Shown here piece by piece: positions 39,333 to 48,062 of a stretch of 64,000 bases of DNA. The notes beneath the pieces are model-generated. The model was not told where the DNA came from. It did not search any database and saw only the letters and a program-made list of their open reading frames with translations. A program made the translations under genes and the position numbers. Location: NCBI RefSeq assembly GCF_009301415.1, contig NZ_CP045072.1, positions 2,037,001 through 2,101,000 on the forward strand, in the 5' to 3' direction. Positions within the stretch are counted from its first letter, which is position 1. Every line of letters begins with the position of its first letter. The DNA is from Paracoccus kondratievae (GTDB lineage: Bacteria > Pseudomonadota > Alphaproteobacteria > Rhodobacterales > Rhodobacteraceae).

Positions 39333-41026
39333 TCGACAGCACGATCAAGCTGGGCGTCGTAATGCTCTGCCATGAAGAGCTGGCGGTTGCCGCGCGCATG
39401 GCCCGGGTCTGGGCCGATGGTGGGGCCGCGGTGTCCGTTCATGTCGACGGCAAGGTCCCGGCACGCGATCTGGCGGCGATGGGCGCGACGCTGGCTGATT
39501 TGCCGCAAGTGGTATTCAGTCCGCGTCACAGCTGCGAATGGGGCACCTTCAGCTTGGTGCGGGCGACGCAGGACGCCGCGGCCGTGCTGCTCAACCGGTT
39601 CAAAGATGTCACGCATGTGCTGGTCGTTTCGGGTTCCTGTCTGCCCTTGAGACCGGTACACGAACTGTGCGCCTATCTTGCGCAACATCCCACCCGCGAC
39701 TTTATCGAAAGCGTCACCGCCGAGGATGTCGGCTGGACGGTTGGCGGGCTGAACGAGGAACGCTTTACGATGCGTTTCCCCTTTTCGTTCCGTCGCCAGC
39801 GCTGGCTGTTTGATCATTATGTCAGCCTGCAACGCCGGGTGAAATTCCGACGCCGTATACCTCAGGGGCTGGTTCCGCATCTGGGTTCGCAATGGTGGTG
39901 TCTGACGCGAAATACGCTGCACGCCATTCTGAACGATCCGCGCCGGTCCGAGTTTGACCGCTATTTCAGCCGCGTCTGGATCCCGGATGAAAGTTATTTC
40001 CAGACGCTGGCGCGGCGGCATTCGATGAATATCGAAAGCCGCTCGCTGACGCTGGCAAGGTTCGACGATCAGGGCAAACCCTGCATCTTTTACGACGATC
40101 ACCTTGAGCTTTTGCAGCAGTCTCGCTGTTTTGTCGCCCGCAAGATATGGCGAGGGGCCAAGCAGCTTTATGCCCATTTCCCCCATGCCGCGCCGACGGG
40201 CAGGACGATTGCCGATCCCCGACCCGAGCGGGTGGACCGGCTGATCAGTCAGGCGGTGGCCCGTTGCCGTCTGGGCCGGCCCGGGCTTTACATGCAAAGC
40301 CGTTATCCGCTGAAGGACCGCGAGAATGGCAAGACCGCCGCGCCCTACGCGATGTTTCAGGGCTTTGCCGACCTGTTTCCGGATTTTGAGCCCTGGCTCG
40401 CCAGCCGGATCGACGCGGATGTGCATGGCCATCTTTTCGCGGTGCATGGGGTTGAGTTCGCCGAACGCCGCCCGATTGGTCCCGGTGCGCTTTCTGACAG
40501 CGCCGGTTTGCGCGATGTGGATCAGCGCGGTTTCATCGCCAATCTGATCCGGGTGTCGCGGCGTATGCAGGTGTGGCAGTTCAGCCCGCGTGACCGGCAA
40601 GAGATGAACTGGTTCTTTGCCACCGACCCCAATGCGCAAATGTTCATTGTGACCGGGGCGTGGGCGGTGCCACTTCTGCATTCGGGGATGCCTTTTGACG
40701 ACATCCGCCGCGTTGCTGCGACCCTGCAGCGCATTGAACTGAAACAGATGGATGTGCTGAAATCGGTCTGGCTCAAGGCTCAGGTCGAGATCTGGGATCT
40801 TAGCGATTTTTGTGCCCGTCCCTCGGCTGTGTTGGGCAGCGTCCTGCGCCGGCTTGGCGGTGACCCCGAAGCAGCTGCCAACCTGCCCAAGATGCGGGAC
40901 ATTGCCGGGATGGGGCGCTTTTTGCAAAGGCTGCGTAATGCCGGCCTGCGTCCGCAGCTCATGGGCGATTTCTCTCCGGTCAATCCCGGTGGCTCGCCCG
41001 CTGCCTCTGCCCAGGAAAGACCATGA
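39329..41026 (+). CDS. GT14/beta-1,6-N-acetylglucosaminyltransferase-like protein with C-terminal DUF5928-type region
   Basis: A 565-residue protein. Residues about 1-270 match the Core-2/I-branching (GT14) fold: KLGVVMLCHEELAVAARMARVWADGG, VSGSCLPLRPVHELCAYL, and SQWWCLTRNTLHAIL with VWIPDESYFQTL. The C-terminal 290 residues belong to a region usually annotated as DUF5928 in Rhodobacterales, and read like a second domain (MFIVTGAWAVPLLHSGMPFDDIR). Overlaps both neighbours by ATGA. In bacteria this GT14 group often goes with xylosyl- or GlcNAc-branching. Confidence 0.82.
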   Translation: MIDSTIKLGVVMLCHEELAVAARMARVWADGGAAVSVHVDGKVPARDLAAMGATLADLPQVVFSPRHSCEWGTFSLVRATQDAAAVLLNRFKDVTHVLVVSGSCLPLRPVHELCAYLAQHPTRDFIESVTAEDVGWTVGGLNEERFTMRFPFSFRRQRWLFDHYVSLQRRVKFRRRIPQGLVPHLGSQWWCLTRNTLHAILNDPRRSEFDRYFSRVWIPDESYFQTLARRHSMNIESRSLTLARFDDQGKPCIFYDDHLELLQQSRCFVARKIWRGAKQLYAHFPHAAPTGRTIADPRPERVDRLISQAVARCRLGRPGLYMQSRYPLKDRENGKTAAPYAMFQGFADLFPDFEPWLASRIDADVHGHLFAVHGVEFAERRPIGPGALSDSAGLRDVDQRGFIANLIRVSRRMQVWQFSPRDRQEMNWFFATDPNAQMFIVTGAWAVPLLHSGMPFDDIRRVAATLQRIELKQMDVLKSVWLKAQVEIWDLSDFCARPSAVLGSVLRRLGGDPEAAANLPKMRDIAGMGRFLQRLRNAGLRPQLMGDFSPVNPGGSPAASAQERP

Positions 41027-42423
41027 CCATGACCCAGCCCTTCCGCCGTTATGTCATCTTTGCCGAGATGCGCACCGGCTCGAACCTGCTTGAGGCGACG
41101 CTGAACGCGATCAAGCGCGTCACCTGCTTTGGTGAGGCTTTCAACCCCTACATGATGGGCTGGCCCGACAAGGATGAGCTGTGCGGCATCACCAGGGCCG
41201 AGCGGGAGGAAGACCCCCACCGGTTGCTGCGTGCCATTTTCGAGCGGCCGAACCACCTGCCGGGGTTTCGCTATTTCCACGATCACGACCCGCGTGTCTT
41301 TGATGCGATCATCGAGGACCGTTCCTGCGCCAAGATCATCCTGACCCGCAATCCGGTGGACAGCTATGTCTCGACCGAACTGGCGCGGGCCACCAATCAG
41401 TGGAAGCTGAACGAGACCGAGACTCCGATCCCCGCCGCCATCCGCTTTGACGGCGCCGAGTTTCGCAAGGTCACCGAAGAAATCGAGGAATTCCAGCTGC
41501 GTGTCATGAATCGGTTGCAGGTCACCGGGCAAGCCGCCTTCTGGCTGGGTTACGAGGATTTGCGCGACGCCGGGGTAATGACCGGCCTGTTGCACTGGCT
41601 GGGCCGCACCGATCTGGAGCGGGTCGAACCGGCCAGCGATCAGGTGCCTCAGAACCCACGTGAACTGTCCGAAAAGGTCGAGAATTTTGACGAAATGCAG
41701 GCCGAGCTTGCGCGTCTTGACCCGTTCATGCTGCGCCGCATCCCGAATTTTGAACCGCGCAAGGGGCCTGCCGTCCCTTCGTTCATGGGGGCCGAGGCAG
41801 GCAAGGGGCTGATCTTCATGCCGATCAAGGGCGGCCCTTCGACGGCGATTGCAGGTTGGTTGCGGGCGATGGGCGATGTCGTGGGCGATTTCAACCAAAA
41901 CAGCCTGCGCCAGTGGAAGCGCCAGCATGTGGGCCACCGCAGTTTTACCGTGCTGCGTCATCCGTTGCCCCGCGCCTGGACGGCGTTCGAAACGCTGCTT
42001 GGGACCCGCAAGGCAGAGCTGCGCGAAATGATGCGGCAGATCTACCGCGTCGCCCTGCCTGCGGACGAAGAGCTGCCAACGCTGGCGCAGGACCGCAAGG
42101 TCGAACTGTTCCTGGCGTTTCTGGACTTTCTGCGCCGTAACCTGAATGGCCAGACCAGCCTGCCCAGCTATCCCGGCTGGGCCAGTCAGTCCGAGATTCT
42201 TGCCGGGTTTTCGCGTTTTGGTGCGCCCGACATGGTCCTGCGCGAGGCGGATCTGTCGCGCGATCTGGCCTGGCTTGCCGACAGTGCCGGGATCAAGCAG
42301 CCGGCAAACCTCCCCGACCCCGAGCCTATCCCTGCATTCCTGAACGAACAGGAACTGCGCTCGGCGGCGAAAAAGGCCTATCTGCGCGATTACGTCGCCT
42401 TTGGCTTTGCGGGGCAGTCCTAG
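41023..42423 (+). CDS. Tandem sulfotransferase-like protein (NodH/Stf0 type)
   Basis: A 466-residue protein with two sulfotransferase-like halves. The first has the 5'-phosphosulfate loop EMRTGSNLLEATLN and the 3'-phosphate motif ILTRNPVDSYVS. The second repeats the arrangement with PIKGGPSTAIAGWL and TVLRHPLPRAWTAFETLL. Sulfotransferases use PAPS to sulfate sugars or lipids. It is the last gene of the glycan operon; cysQ upstream would hydrolyse the PAP produced. Which half is catalytic cannot be told here. Confidence 0.8.
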   Translation: MTMTQPFRRYVIFAEMRTGSNLLEATLNAIKRVTCFGEAFNPYMMGWPDKDELCGITRAEREEDPHRLLRAIFERPNHLPGFRYFHDHDPRVFDAIIEDRSCAKIILTRNPVDSYVSTELARATNQWKLNETETPIPAAIRFDGAEFRKVTEEIEEFQLRVMNRLQVTGQAAFWLGYEDLRDAGVMTGLLHWLGRTDLERVEPASDQVPQNPRELSEKVENFDEMQAELARLDPFMLRRIPNFEPRKGPAVPSFMGAEAGKGLIFMPIKGGPSTAIAGWLRAMGDVVGDFNQNSLRQWKRQHVGHRSFTVLRHPLPRAWTAFETLLGTRKAELREMMRQIYRVALPADEELPTLAQDRKVELFLAFLDFLRRNLNGQTSLPSYPGWASQSEILAGFSRFGAPDMVLREADLSRDLAWLADSAGIKQPANLPDPEPIPAFLNEQELRSAAKKAYLRDYVAFGFAGQS

Positions 42424-42437
42424 TCCGGATCGGACAT

Positions 42438-43012
42438 TCACCGCATCCGGGGCATAGCGGCAACCAGACAAACGAATCCCTGAAGGTAAACGGCTCTTCG
42501 GTCATATCGAGTGGCGAAGCGGCGGAAGTACTTCATCTGGCTGAAGCAACGTCCGATGTGGTTGCGATGCGCACAGGCGCGCTCATCGTGCGGAATGATG
42601 ATTTTACGCAAGCCGTTTGACGGGATGACCGCTTCTGCTCCGATGCCGGCAATGATTTGCCGCAAGGCTTTGCTGTCACAGGCTTTATCGACCAGCACGA
42701 GATCACCGCTCTGTCGCTGCGGAAGAGACGAGGCCTGCGTAATCTCGCCAACCTGGCCGGCCTTTATGATGAACCGCGACGGTCTGCCCAGGGCATCGGC
42801 CTGCATGTGGATCCTGGTGGTCAGCCCGCCTCGGGAACGCCCCGGCGCCTGATCCCTGCCCCCCTTTCCAGATGCCGCCTGCTGATGAGCACGCACAATC
42901 GCGCAGTCGATCATCAGTTACTGATTGTCACGATCGGCCGTCAGCGTCTTGAAGACCTGCTCCCAAAGCCGTGCCGGAAATTCCGACACTGATCTTGTAA
43001 GAGAGCCTTTAA
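42438..43012 (-). pseudogene. IS5-family transposase remnant with internal stop
   Basis: The 3' part (from MIDCAIVRAHQQAASGKGGR) is an IS5-type DDE transposase C-terminal half with LTTRIHMQADALGRPSRF, and MKYFRRFATRYDRRAVYLQGF at the end. The upstream sequence in the same frame reads FPARLWEQVFKTLTADRDNQ, then a TAA stop where IS5 relatives have a Tyr (usually DxEY/F). The N-terminal domain is missing. Not functional. It lies directly behind the sulfotransferase and marks the left edge of the accessory island. Confidence 0.8.
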
Positions 43013-43095
43013 TAGAACCAGTAAGCCCGCCTGACGCGAACGCAGGTGGTCCGGGCAGCCTCCTGGCGGTCGAAATCTTTTGATAATCGCATCCC

Positions 43096-43389
43096 AAGCC
43101 CCGGAAACAGAAACACTCATTGGAACTGTGGCAGGCTGCTGAGAAAAGCGGGGTGGATGCGCAGCGCGTCATTGCCGCAGCAAAGCACTACCGCGATGGA
43201 TGATGGGGTACAGATCCCCGGTACATCGCATCGGCGGATAACTGGCTGGAACAGTGCAGGTGAAAAGAGGTGGCCGACAATGTGCGGCAAGAGCCATCTC
43301 CAGCTGGAAGTGCTCAAGGCGTCGAAGCAACCGCAGAGATGCTGGCCAGCAAGATCAGGCAAGGGGTCTATGTGATGCCGGGGGGCTGA
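43096..43389 (+). pseudogene. Decayed phage replication-type gene fragment
   Basis: Read in one frame, this gives LWQAAEKSGVDAQRVIAAA, then GTDPRYIASADNWLEQ and VEATAEMLASKIRQG to a stop. The pattern 'RxxxAAxxYxxG ... DPRYIxxAxxWL' is the C-terminal motif of phage replication/HTH proteins common in alphaproteobacterial prophages. Two in-frame TGA codons (43201, 43261) interrupt it, both plausibly from TGG. The upstream part is absent. Confidence 0.55.
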
Positions 43390-43424
43390 CTGCCGCTATC
43401 GTGCAGGTAATCCGCGCAAAGGCG

Positions 43425-43928
43425 CTAGCTCACACAGGAACAGCTTGCACAGGCTGGGGTGCGCAGGTTGGCTTCCGCTTTGCGGCTCTTGTCGGTGCCG
43501 CTGCATCCGGGGGGGATCACATAGCGCCGGAACAGGCCGACACCGCCAGCGAACAGCATGAAGGGTGACACAAACAGAAAGGCGATCATGCCGTCGAGCC
43601 AGATCGTCGAGGAATCCGACGCTACCCAGGTGCCGAAAGCTATCCCGGCCAGGACGAAGAATGCGGCCACGCCGAGCATGAAGGCCGATGCCTTGCGCCA
43701 GCTTTCGACCGAGCGGCCCCACCCGCCGCGGATCGCCCCGCAGGCAGGGCAGGTCGGGGCCTCGGCATGGATCTCGGTCATGCAATGCGGACATTGGTAG
43801 GCATCGGCTGGTCCTGAAAATAAACATGCAGGCACGTCCGGCACGAAGCGACCAGCGAGGGTGAAAGCTGCAAAGGAACGAGAGCAGAAGGACAACAGCT
43901 TTGAGCGAAGAATTCGCAGGCAATACAT
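43425..43928 (-). pseudogene. Second, inverted copy of the zinc-ribbon membrane protein gene
   Basis: Encodes YQCPHCMTEIHAEAPTCPACG followed by GWGRSVESWRKASAFMLGVAAFF and a second hydrophobic span, nearly identical to the copy at 48.3-48.8 kb on the opposite strand. It lacks a 9-nt or similar segment near its 3' end (after RRYVIP) and then runs into unrelated codons. The start is not clear: no ATG lies between the strong SD-like CAGGA and the first CxxC in frame. Confidence 0.5.
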
Positions 43929-43998
43929 AATACGGCGATATGGCAGGATATCGGGATCCTTGACACGATGGTGTTTGGTCGCCGGATTATGAAATGCA

Positions 43999-44032
43999 GT
44001 GGCGTTCGCGTTTTTGGAAGCGCGAACGCCAC
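43999..44032. promoter_or_regulatory. Perfect 12-bp hairpin in copy A
   Basis: GTGGCGTTCGCG, a 10-nt loop and CGCGAACGCCAC. The homologous hairpin in copy B (48188-48221) has one mismatch. Lies between the divergent cas3 and zinc-ribbon genes. Confidence 0.6.
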
Positions 44033-44157
44033 CTCGTCTGCTCGGATCTTTCGCATCCCAAGAAAATACTGGTTTGCGGCTCGGGGCAGCTCCGTCTCAA
44101 ATGCTGGTCACACTCTTCTCTTGAGTTATTATCGGTTAATAGCCCGCGGCTGGAGGA

Positions 44158-44310
44158 ATGAAGATTTTGAAACACTATGCGCATACGGGTATTCGTGAGG
44201 ATCGAAGCGATTGGCAATTGCTGGCCGACCATCTCGAAAATACGGCTGCTCTGGCTGCCGAGCGAGCTGAACCCCTCGGGTTGCGGGCAGCGGCGCATAT
44301 GGCTGGCCTT
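44158..44310 (+). pseudogene. cas3 5' fragment (copy A)
   Basis: Identical in its first 51 codons to the cas3 gene on minus at 48062 (MKILKHYAHTGIREDRSDWQ ... AAAHMAGL). The HD residues that follow in copy B (FHDFGK) are lost: the sequence switches after 44310 to integrase-like codons. Non-functional. Confidence 0.75.
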
Positions 44311-44313
44311 CTT

Positions 44314-45235
44314 CGTGGCGTTCGCCGAGGCAACCGCCCGCCCCAAGCCGGCGCATTACATGACCGTGCAAATGGTCGATGACTTGCTGTCGAGCGCGGA
44401 AATACCCAGGGGCGAGCGCACCCGGCAGGAGTATTGCCTCTGGGCGCTACGCTTCGCTGTGGCGTTCAAGGACGACCCCGCCGCGATGTTCGAGGAACCC
44501 GAGGTGCGAGGCGAGGTCAATGAATGGCGCAAGCAATGGGCGCATTCGCCGCGCCAGTACGACTATGCCGGAACCGTGGTGACGCGGATCCTCAATTGGG
44601 CCTGGAAGGACGTCGGCAAGCTCCGGATGCCCTAGGCGACTTTCGGACGGTCTATGAGGTGGATCGTTCGGAAATCGTGTGGACTCCGACGCAGCGTAAA
44701 GCTGTTGGCGCCATCGCGCCGGAGTGGGTGCAGCGCATCTTTACTGCCGGCTGTGAAACCGGGCTACGGCCGGCCGACGCGCCTGCATCGCAACCAGATC
44801 GAGAGGACGCCGCAGGGCCACCGCATCCGTATCAGGACGAACAAGCGCAAGCGGACGGCTACTATCCCGGTGACACCCGCCATGGCCGGGCTGATCGACA
44901 CCACGCCCGCCGACCGCGTGTCGATCCTGGCAGTGATCGCGGGCGGGCCATGACCGGGCGCCACGCCTCGGACAGCCTGCGCTACTGGCGGAACAAGGCG
45001 GGGCTGACACCCGAGGCCTTGGAGTATGATTTGCGGCTCCAGGATACGCGTGGGACCGCTGCTACACGTCTGCTGAATGAGGGCTTGAACTGGCGCATAT
45101 CGCCTCGCACATGGGCTGGTCGGTCCGCTACGCGGCAGCCGTAATCGAGCATTACGCCCGTGTCTCGCCGGATGAATCGGACGGCATTCTGGTCAAGCTT
45201 GCCCAAGTGAAAGGGGGGCGAAGTGAACGAAACTG
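44314..45235 (+). pseudogene. Tyrosine recombinase (phage-type integrase) with several frameshifts
   Basis: In successive frames it reads core-binding sequence (TRQEYCLWALRFAVAFKDDP, DYAGTVVTRILNWAWKD), then FTAGCETGLRPAD with the box I Arg, RIRTNKRKRTATIPVTPAM, then RLQDTRGTAATRLLNEGL and finally HMGWSVRYAAAVIEHYARVS with the box II region and candidate Tyr. At least three frameshifts separate these. The His of box II is absent (LQDTRG). It ends about 55 bp from the 3' end of tRNA-Cys, the classical arrangement of an element integrated in a tRNA gene. Confidence 0.75.
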
Positions 45236-45288
45236 CAAACGCTGGAATGCGAGGAAAACCCGATATGGCACAAGCTCTTGAAAAGGCT

Positions 45289-45362
45289 TGGAGGCGGGTA
45301 CCGGAATCGAACCGGTCTTCACGGATTTGCAATCCGCTGCGTAACCTCTCCGCCAACCCGCC
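45289..45362 (-). tRNA. tRNA-Cys (GCA)
   Basis: On minus, GGCGGGT pairs with ACCCGCC as a 7-bp acceptor stem. The anticodon loop is TTGCAAA (GCA), the T-arm is GGTTCGATTCC, the discriminator is U73 and CCA is encoded. All are as expected for tRNA-Cys. The 3' end abuts the decayed integrase. Confidence 0.95.
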
Positions 45363-45376
45363 GGAGCCTCGTGTTT

Positions 45377-45403
45377 GCTAGGGTTTTCGATTGATGGGGT
45401 CAA
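45377..45403 (-). promoter_or_regulatory. Possible promoter of tRNA-Cys
   Basis: On minus, TTGACC then a 17-bp spacer and TAGCAA. The -35 fits well and the -10 poorly. It lies about 20-40 bp upstream of the tRNA. Confidence 0.4.
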
Positions 45404-45570
45404 GGGGGTTGTTGCGATCCGCACCTCTTTCCCCGCGAGGTAGGCGGACCCCCGTTCCGCGCCGAGGCATGACCGGGGGCTTAGAAGGGCTGGGTCTTGA
45501 GTTGAAACCTATAACTTTTCTTGAATGCCGGCGGGCGGGATGCTTCAAACTCCCGACTTGGGGAGGGATC

Positions 45571-46116
45571 ATGAGTGAGCCTTACCGGCTGACAGACGCG
45601 CAGATTAAGCAGCTGCGGCCGTTCTTTCCGAAGTCCCGAGGCAGGACGAGGGCCGATGACCTGCGGGTGTTGAGCGGGATAACTTCTTCCAGCGCAATGG
45701 GTTAATGTGAAAGGTCGCGCCTGCGGCCATGCCCCGCCGAAGACGCTCTGCAACGGCTGGAAGCGGTGGAGCCGGATGGGCGTGTTCGCCACGATCATGA
45801 CCGAGCAGGCTGCCGGAGCGCAGAAGACCGGGATCGTAATGATCGACGCGACCCACGCCAGGGCCCATCGAACCGCATCGAGCCTGGCGGTTCAAAAGGG
45901 GTCGCCGACGGCTGATCGGGCAGACCAAGAGGCGGTCTGAACCCGAAACTGCACGTCCTGGCGGATGCAAAGGGCCGTCCGATCCGGATGCTCCTGTCGG
46001 CAGGCCAGACCTCCGGCTACATTGGCGCGCGGGCACTGCTGTCCTCGATCCCTTCGGCCGGGGCGTTGCTCGCAGACCGTGGTGCCCTGCCCCCCGCGGA
46101 AGTTCCTTCGCCGTGA
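45571..46116 (+). pseudogene. IS427-type (IS5 family) transposase, decayed
   Basis: Starts MSEPYRLTDAQIKQLRPFFP like the intact copy at 49773, then in other frames PPKTLCNGWKRWSRMGVF, IVMIDATHARAHRTASS and AGQTSGYIGARALLSSIPSA. At least three frameshifts, and the C-terminal third is missing, replaced by an IS3 remnant at about 46120. Non-functional. Confidence 0.8.
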
Positions 46117-46126
46117 TGTAGAGTCT

Positions 46127-46733
46127 GCCCAATCTGCAGGAGCAGACGAGATGAGGAAGAGCCGTTTTACCGAAGCGCAAGATTATTCGGAATGATCAAG
46201 GATCAGGAGGCTGGTTTGCCCACGTCCGAGCTTTGTCGGAAGCATCGGCTAAGCTTCGCGACATTCTGCAAGCTGAAGGCGAAGTATGGCGGCATGGAGC
46301 TGTCTGACGCCAAGCGGCTGAAGCAGCTTGAGGACGGGAATGCGAAGCTCAAGCGCCCGCTGGCCGATGCCATGCCTGACAACGCGGTGCTGCGGGCGAT
46401 GAGGGATCATCCGATCTCTCAACGCCGCGCCTGCGTTCTGATCGGCGTCGATCCGAAAACGGTGCGGCGCAAGCGGCCGCCCGATAACCCGGAGTTCCGT
46501 GGGGAGATGCGCAAGATCGCTGAGCGGCACCGCCGCTTCGGCTGTCGGCGCGTGGGCATCATGCTGGAGCACAAGGGCATGGTCATGAACGAGAAGAAGC
46601 TCTGCCGGATTTACCGGGAGGAAGGTCTGTCGGTGCGGCGCAGGCGCGGTCGCAAGCGGGCGTGCGGCAGACGGCCCCCATACCAGTGCCGTTGCTGCCG
46701 AACCAGCGATGGTCACGGGACCTCCTCTGCCGT
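46127..46733 (+). pseudogene. IS3-family transposase remnant
   Basis: OrfA begins [10 protein letters not shown] at 46151 and is broken by one extra base before [20 protein letters not shown] (HTH). The orfA to orfB join is in frame without the usual frameshift, reading REAVRAM-like [20 protein letters not shown] and [13 protein letters not shown]. Another frameshift precedes [17 protein letters not shown]. The rest, including the DDE core, is missing. It stops right at the last CRISPR repeat. Confidence 0.75.
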
Positions 46734-47215
46734 GTTTAGATCCACGCCCCCGCGAAGGGGGCGACCCCGCGCGGGGTCCGCACGAGGGGGGGGCTTATAC
46801 AGTTTCGATCCACGCCCCCGCGAAGGGGGCGACCCAGATCGGCGGCGGGATCGCAGCCCATCTTTGGGTTTCGATCCACGCCCCCGCGAAGGGGGCGACG
46901 CGCTACTTGCGGCCCTTGCTGGATCATCAGCATGTTTCGATCCACGCCCCCGCGAAGGGGGCGACGGATGGCGAATTTGTCGCGCCTGTGACGGTGGAAG
47001 TTTCGATCCACGCCCCCGCGAAGGGGGCGACAGTTTATCCTGATTAGCCTTGTCGAATTTATCAGTTTCGATCCACGCCCCCGCGAAGGGGGCGACGACA
47101 AGGGCGTCGGGCAGTTCGGCATAGGTGCGCGTTTCGATCCACGCCCCCGCGAAGGGGGCGACTCTGGCAGCGCCAGAAGTTCATCACGAACATCGCGTTT
47201 CGATCCACGCCCCCG
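46734..47215 (-). CRISPR. Type I-C-like CRISPR array, 8 repeats (last cut), 7 spacers
   Basis: Seven complete 32-bp repeats start (plus strand) at 46734, 46802, 46868, 46934, 47000, 47065 and 47131. A truncated eighth occupies 47197-47215. Each begins GTTTCGATCCACGCCCCC on plus; on minus it ends GGGGGCGTGGATCGAAAC, the type I-C form. Spacers are 33-36 bp and all differ. The repeat at 46734 has one change (GTTTAG), as expected at the distal end, so the leader was on the right and transcription is on minus. No leader remains: the eighth repeat is fused to cas3. Confidence 0.95.
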
Positions 47216-48062
47216 TATAGGGGATTGCGAATATGATCCTGCGATGCCCGTGGCGTACCGCGTGGTCCAGCGCGAAACCCAACGAGGCCAGCGTCTTGCC
47301 ACCGCCGGTGGGCACGGTCAGCGTAAAAAGACCCGGCGTCATCGCGGAGCACTTCCGGACATGCGCCAGGATATCCGCGCGCAGGCGATTGATCGGACCA
47401 CCCTGGTCGAACCCCGCCATATGCGCATCGAAGGCGCTCCTCCATTCCGGCAACAGATCGGCCAGTGCCGGCCAGTCGCGATCCGGCTGCGTGCCGTTCA
47501 GCCCGGCATAGAATGCCTCGGTGTCACGGAAATCCGCGTCAACCAGACAGGAAAACACCATGCGCGCCGCGACCGACAGGTCAAAGCCGCAAGAGGCCGG
47601 GCGCATCAGCTTAGCCAGCTCCCTGGCGACCGGGCCAAAATCTGGGCTGGCCGCGGCCGAGATTTCCGGCGCGATCGGGTCGCGGAAGGTCTCAAACCGG
47701 CGCTCCATACTGCTGTCGGCGCCATGGCGATCAGGCAACCCGGCGTGATGGCCCAGGATGGCATAGCCGATCACTTCAGAAACTGGTCGCAAACCGGCAG
47801 GCGTCCTGGCATGTAGCAGGGCAGCCCCGGCGGTCGAATGATCCACACGCAATTTTTCGCCGGACAGGATGCGATCAAAGGCGGGATCATATTTGCCAAA
47901 GTCATGGAAAAGGCCAGCCATATGCGCCGCTGCCCGCAACCCGAGGGGTTCAGCTCGCTCGGCAGCCAGAGCAGCCGTATTTTCGAGATGGTCGGCCAGC
48001 AATTGCCAATCGCTTCGATCCTCACGAATACCCGTATGCGCATAGTGTTTCAAAATCTTCAT
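47216..48062 (-). pseudogene. cas3: cas3 (type I-C) truncated by the CRISPR array
   Basis: An N-terminal Cas3 part of about 282 residues. The HD nuclease motif HMAGLFHDFGK (His-Asp at residues 53-54) and GHHAGL are followed by the helicase Walker A (TVPTGGGKT, about residues 249-257) and motif Ia-like RIIFAIPYT. There the gene runs into a CRISPR repeat: residues GAWIETRCS are repeat and spacer. The DEAD box, helicase domain 2 and C-terminal domain are lost, with cas5, cas8c, cas7, cas4, cas1 and cas2. The HD part might fold but no interference machinery remains here. Confidence 0.9.

Larger units (their letters stand above)
43456..44310. repeat. Inverted repeat copy A (about 0.85 kb)
   Basis: Nearly identical in reverse to 47910-48778. 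It includes the start of cas3, a GC-rich hairpin and the zinc-ribbon gene. The right end at 44310 is sharp (GGCTGGCCTT then divergence); the left end is approximate, with one short indel. Positions were found by eye. Confidence 0.8.

Noticed and set aside
43046..43375. Plus frame of 109 residues
   Set aside because: The readable phage-like peptide is in a different frame; this one is noise.
44177..44635. 152-residue frame joining cas3-like and integrase-like parts
   Set aside because: A chimera created at the 44310 junction, and in a different frame from cas3; not a gene.
45378..45572. 64-residue minus frame upstream of tRNA-Cys
   Set aside because: No start signal and no family; overlaps the tRNA promoter region.
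46709..47302. Open frames with repeated '[10 protein letters not shown]' or 'DPRPREGGD' peptides
   Set aside because: They are translations of CRISPR repeats and not genes.
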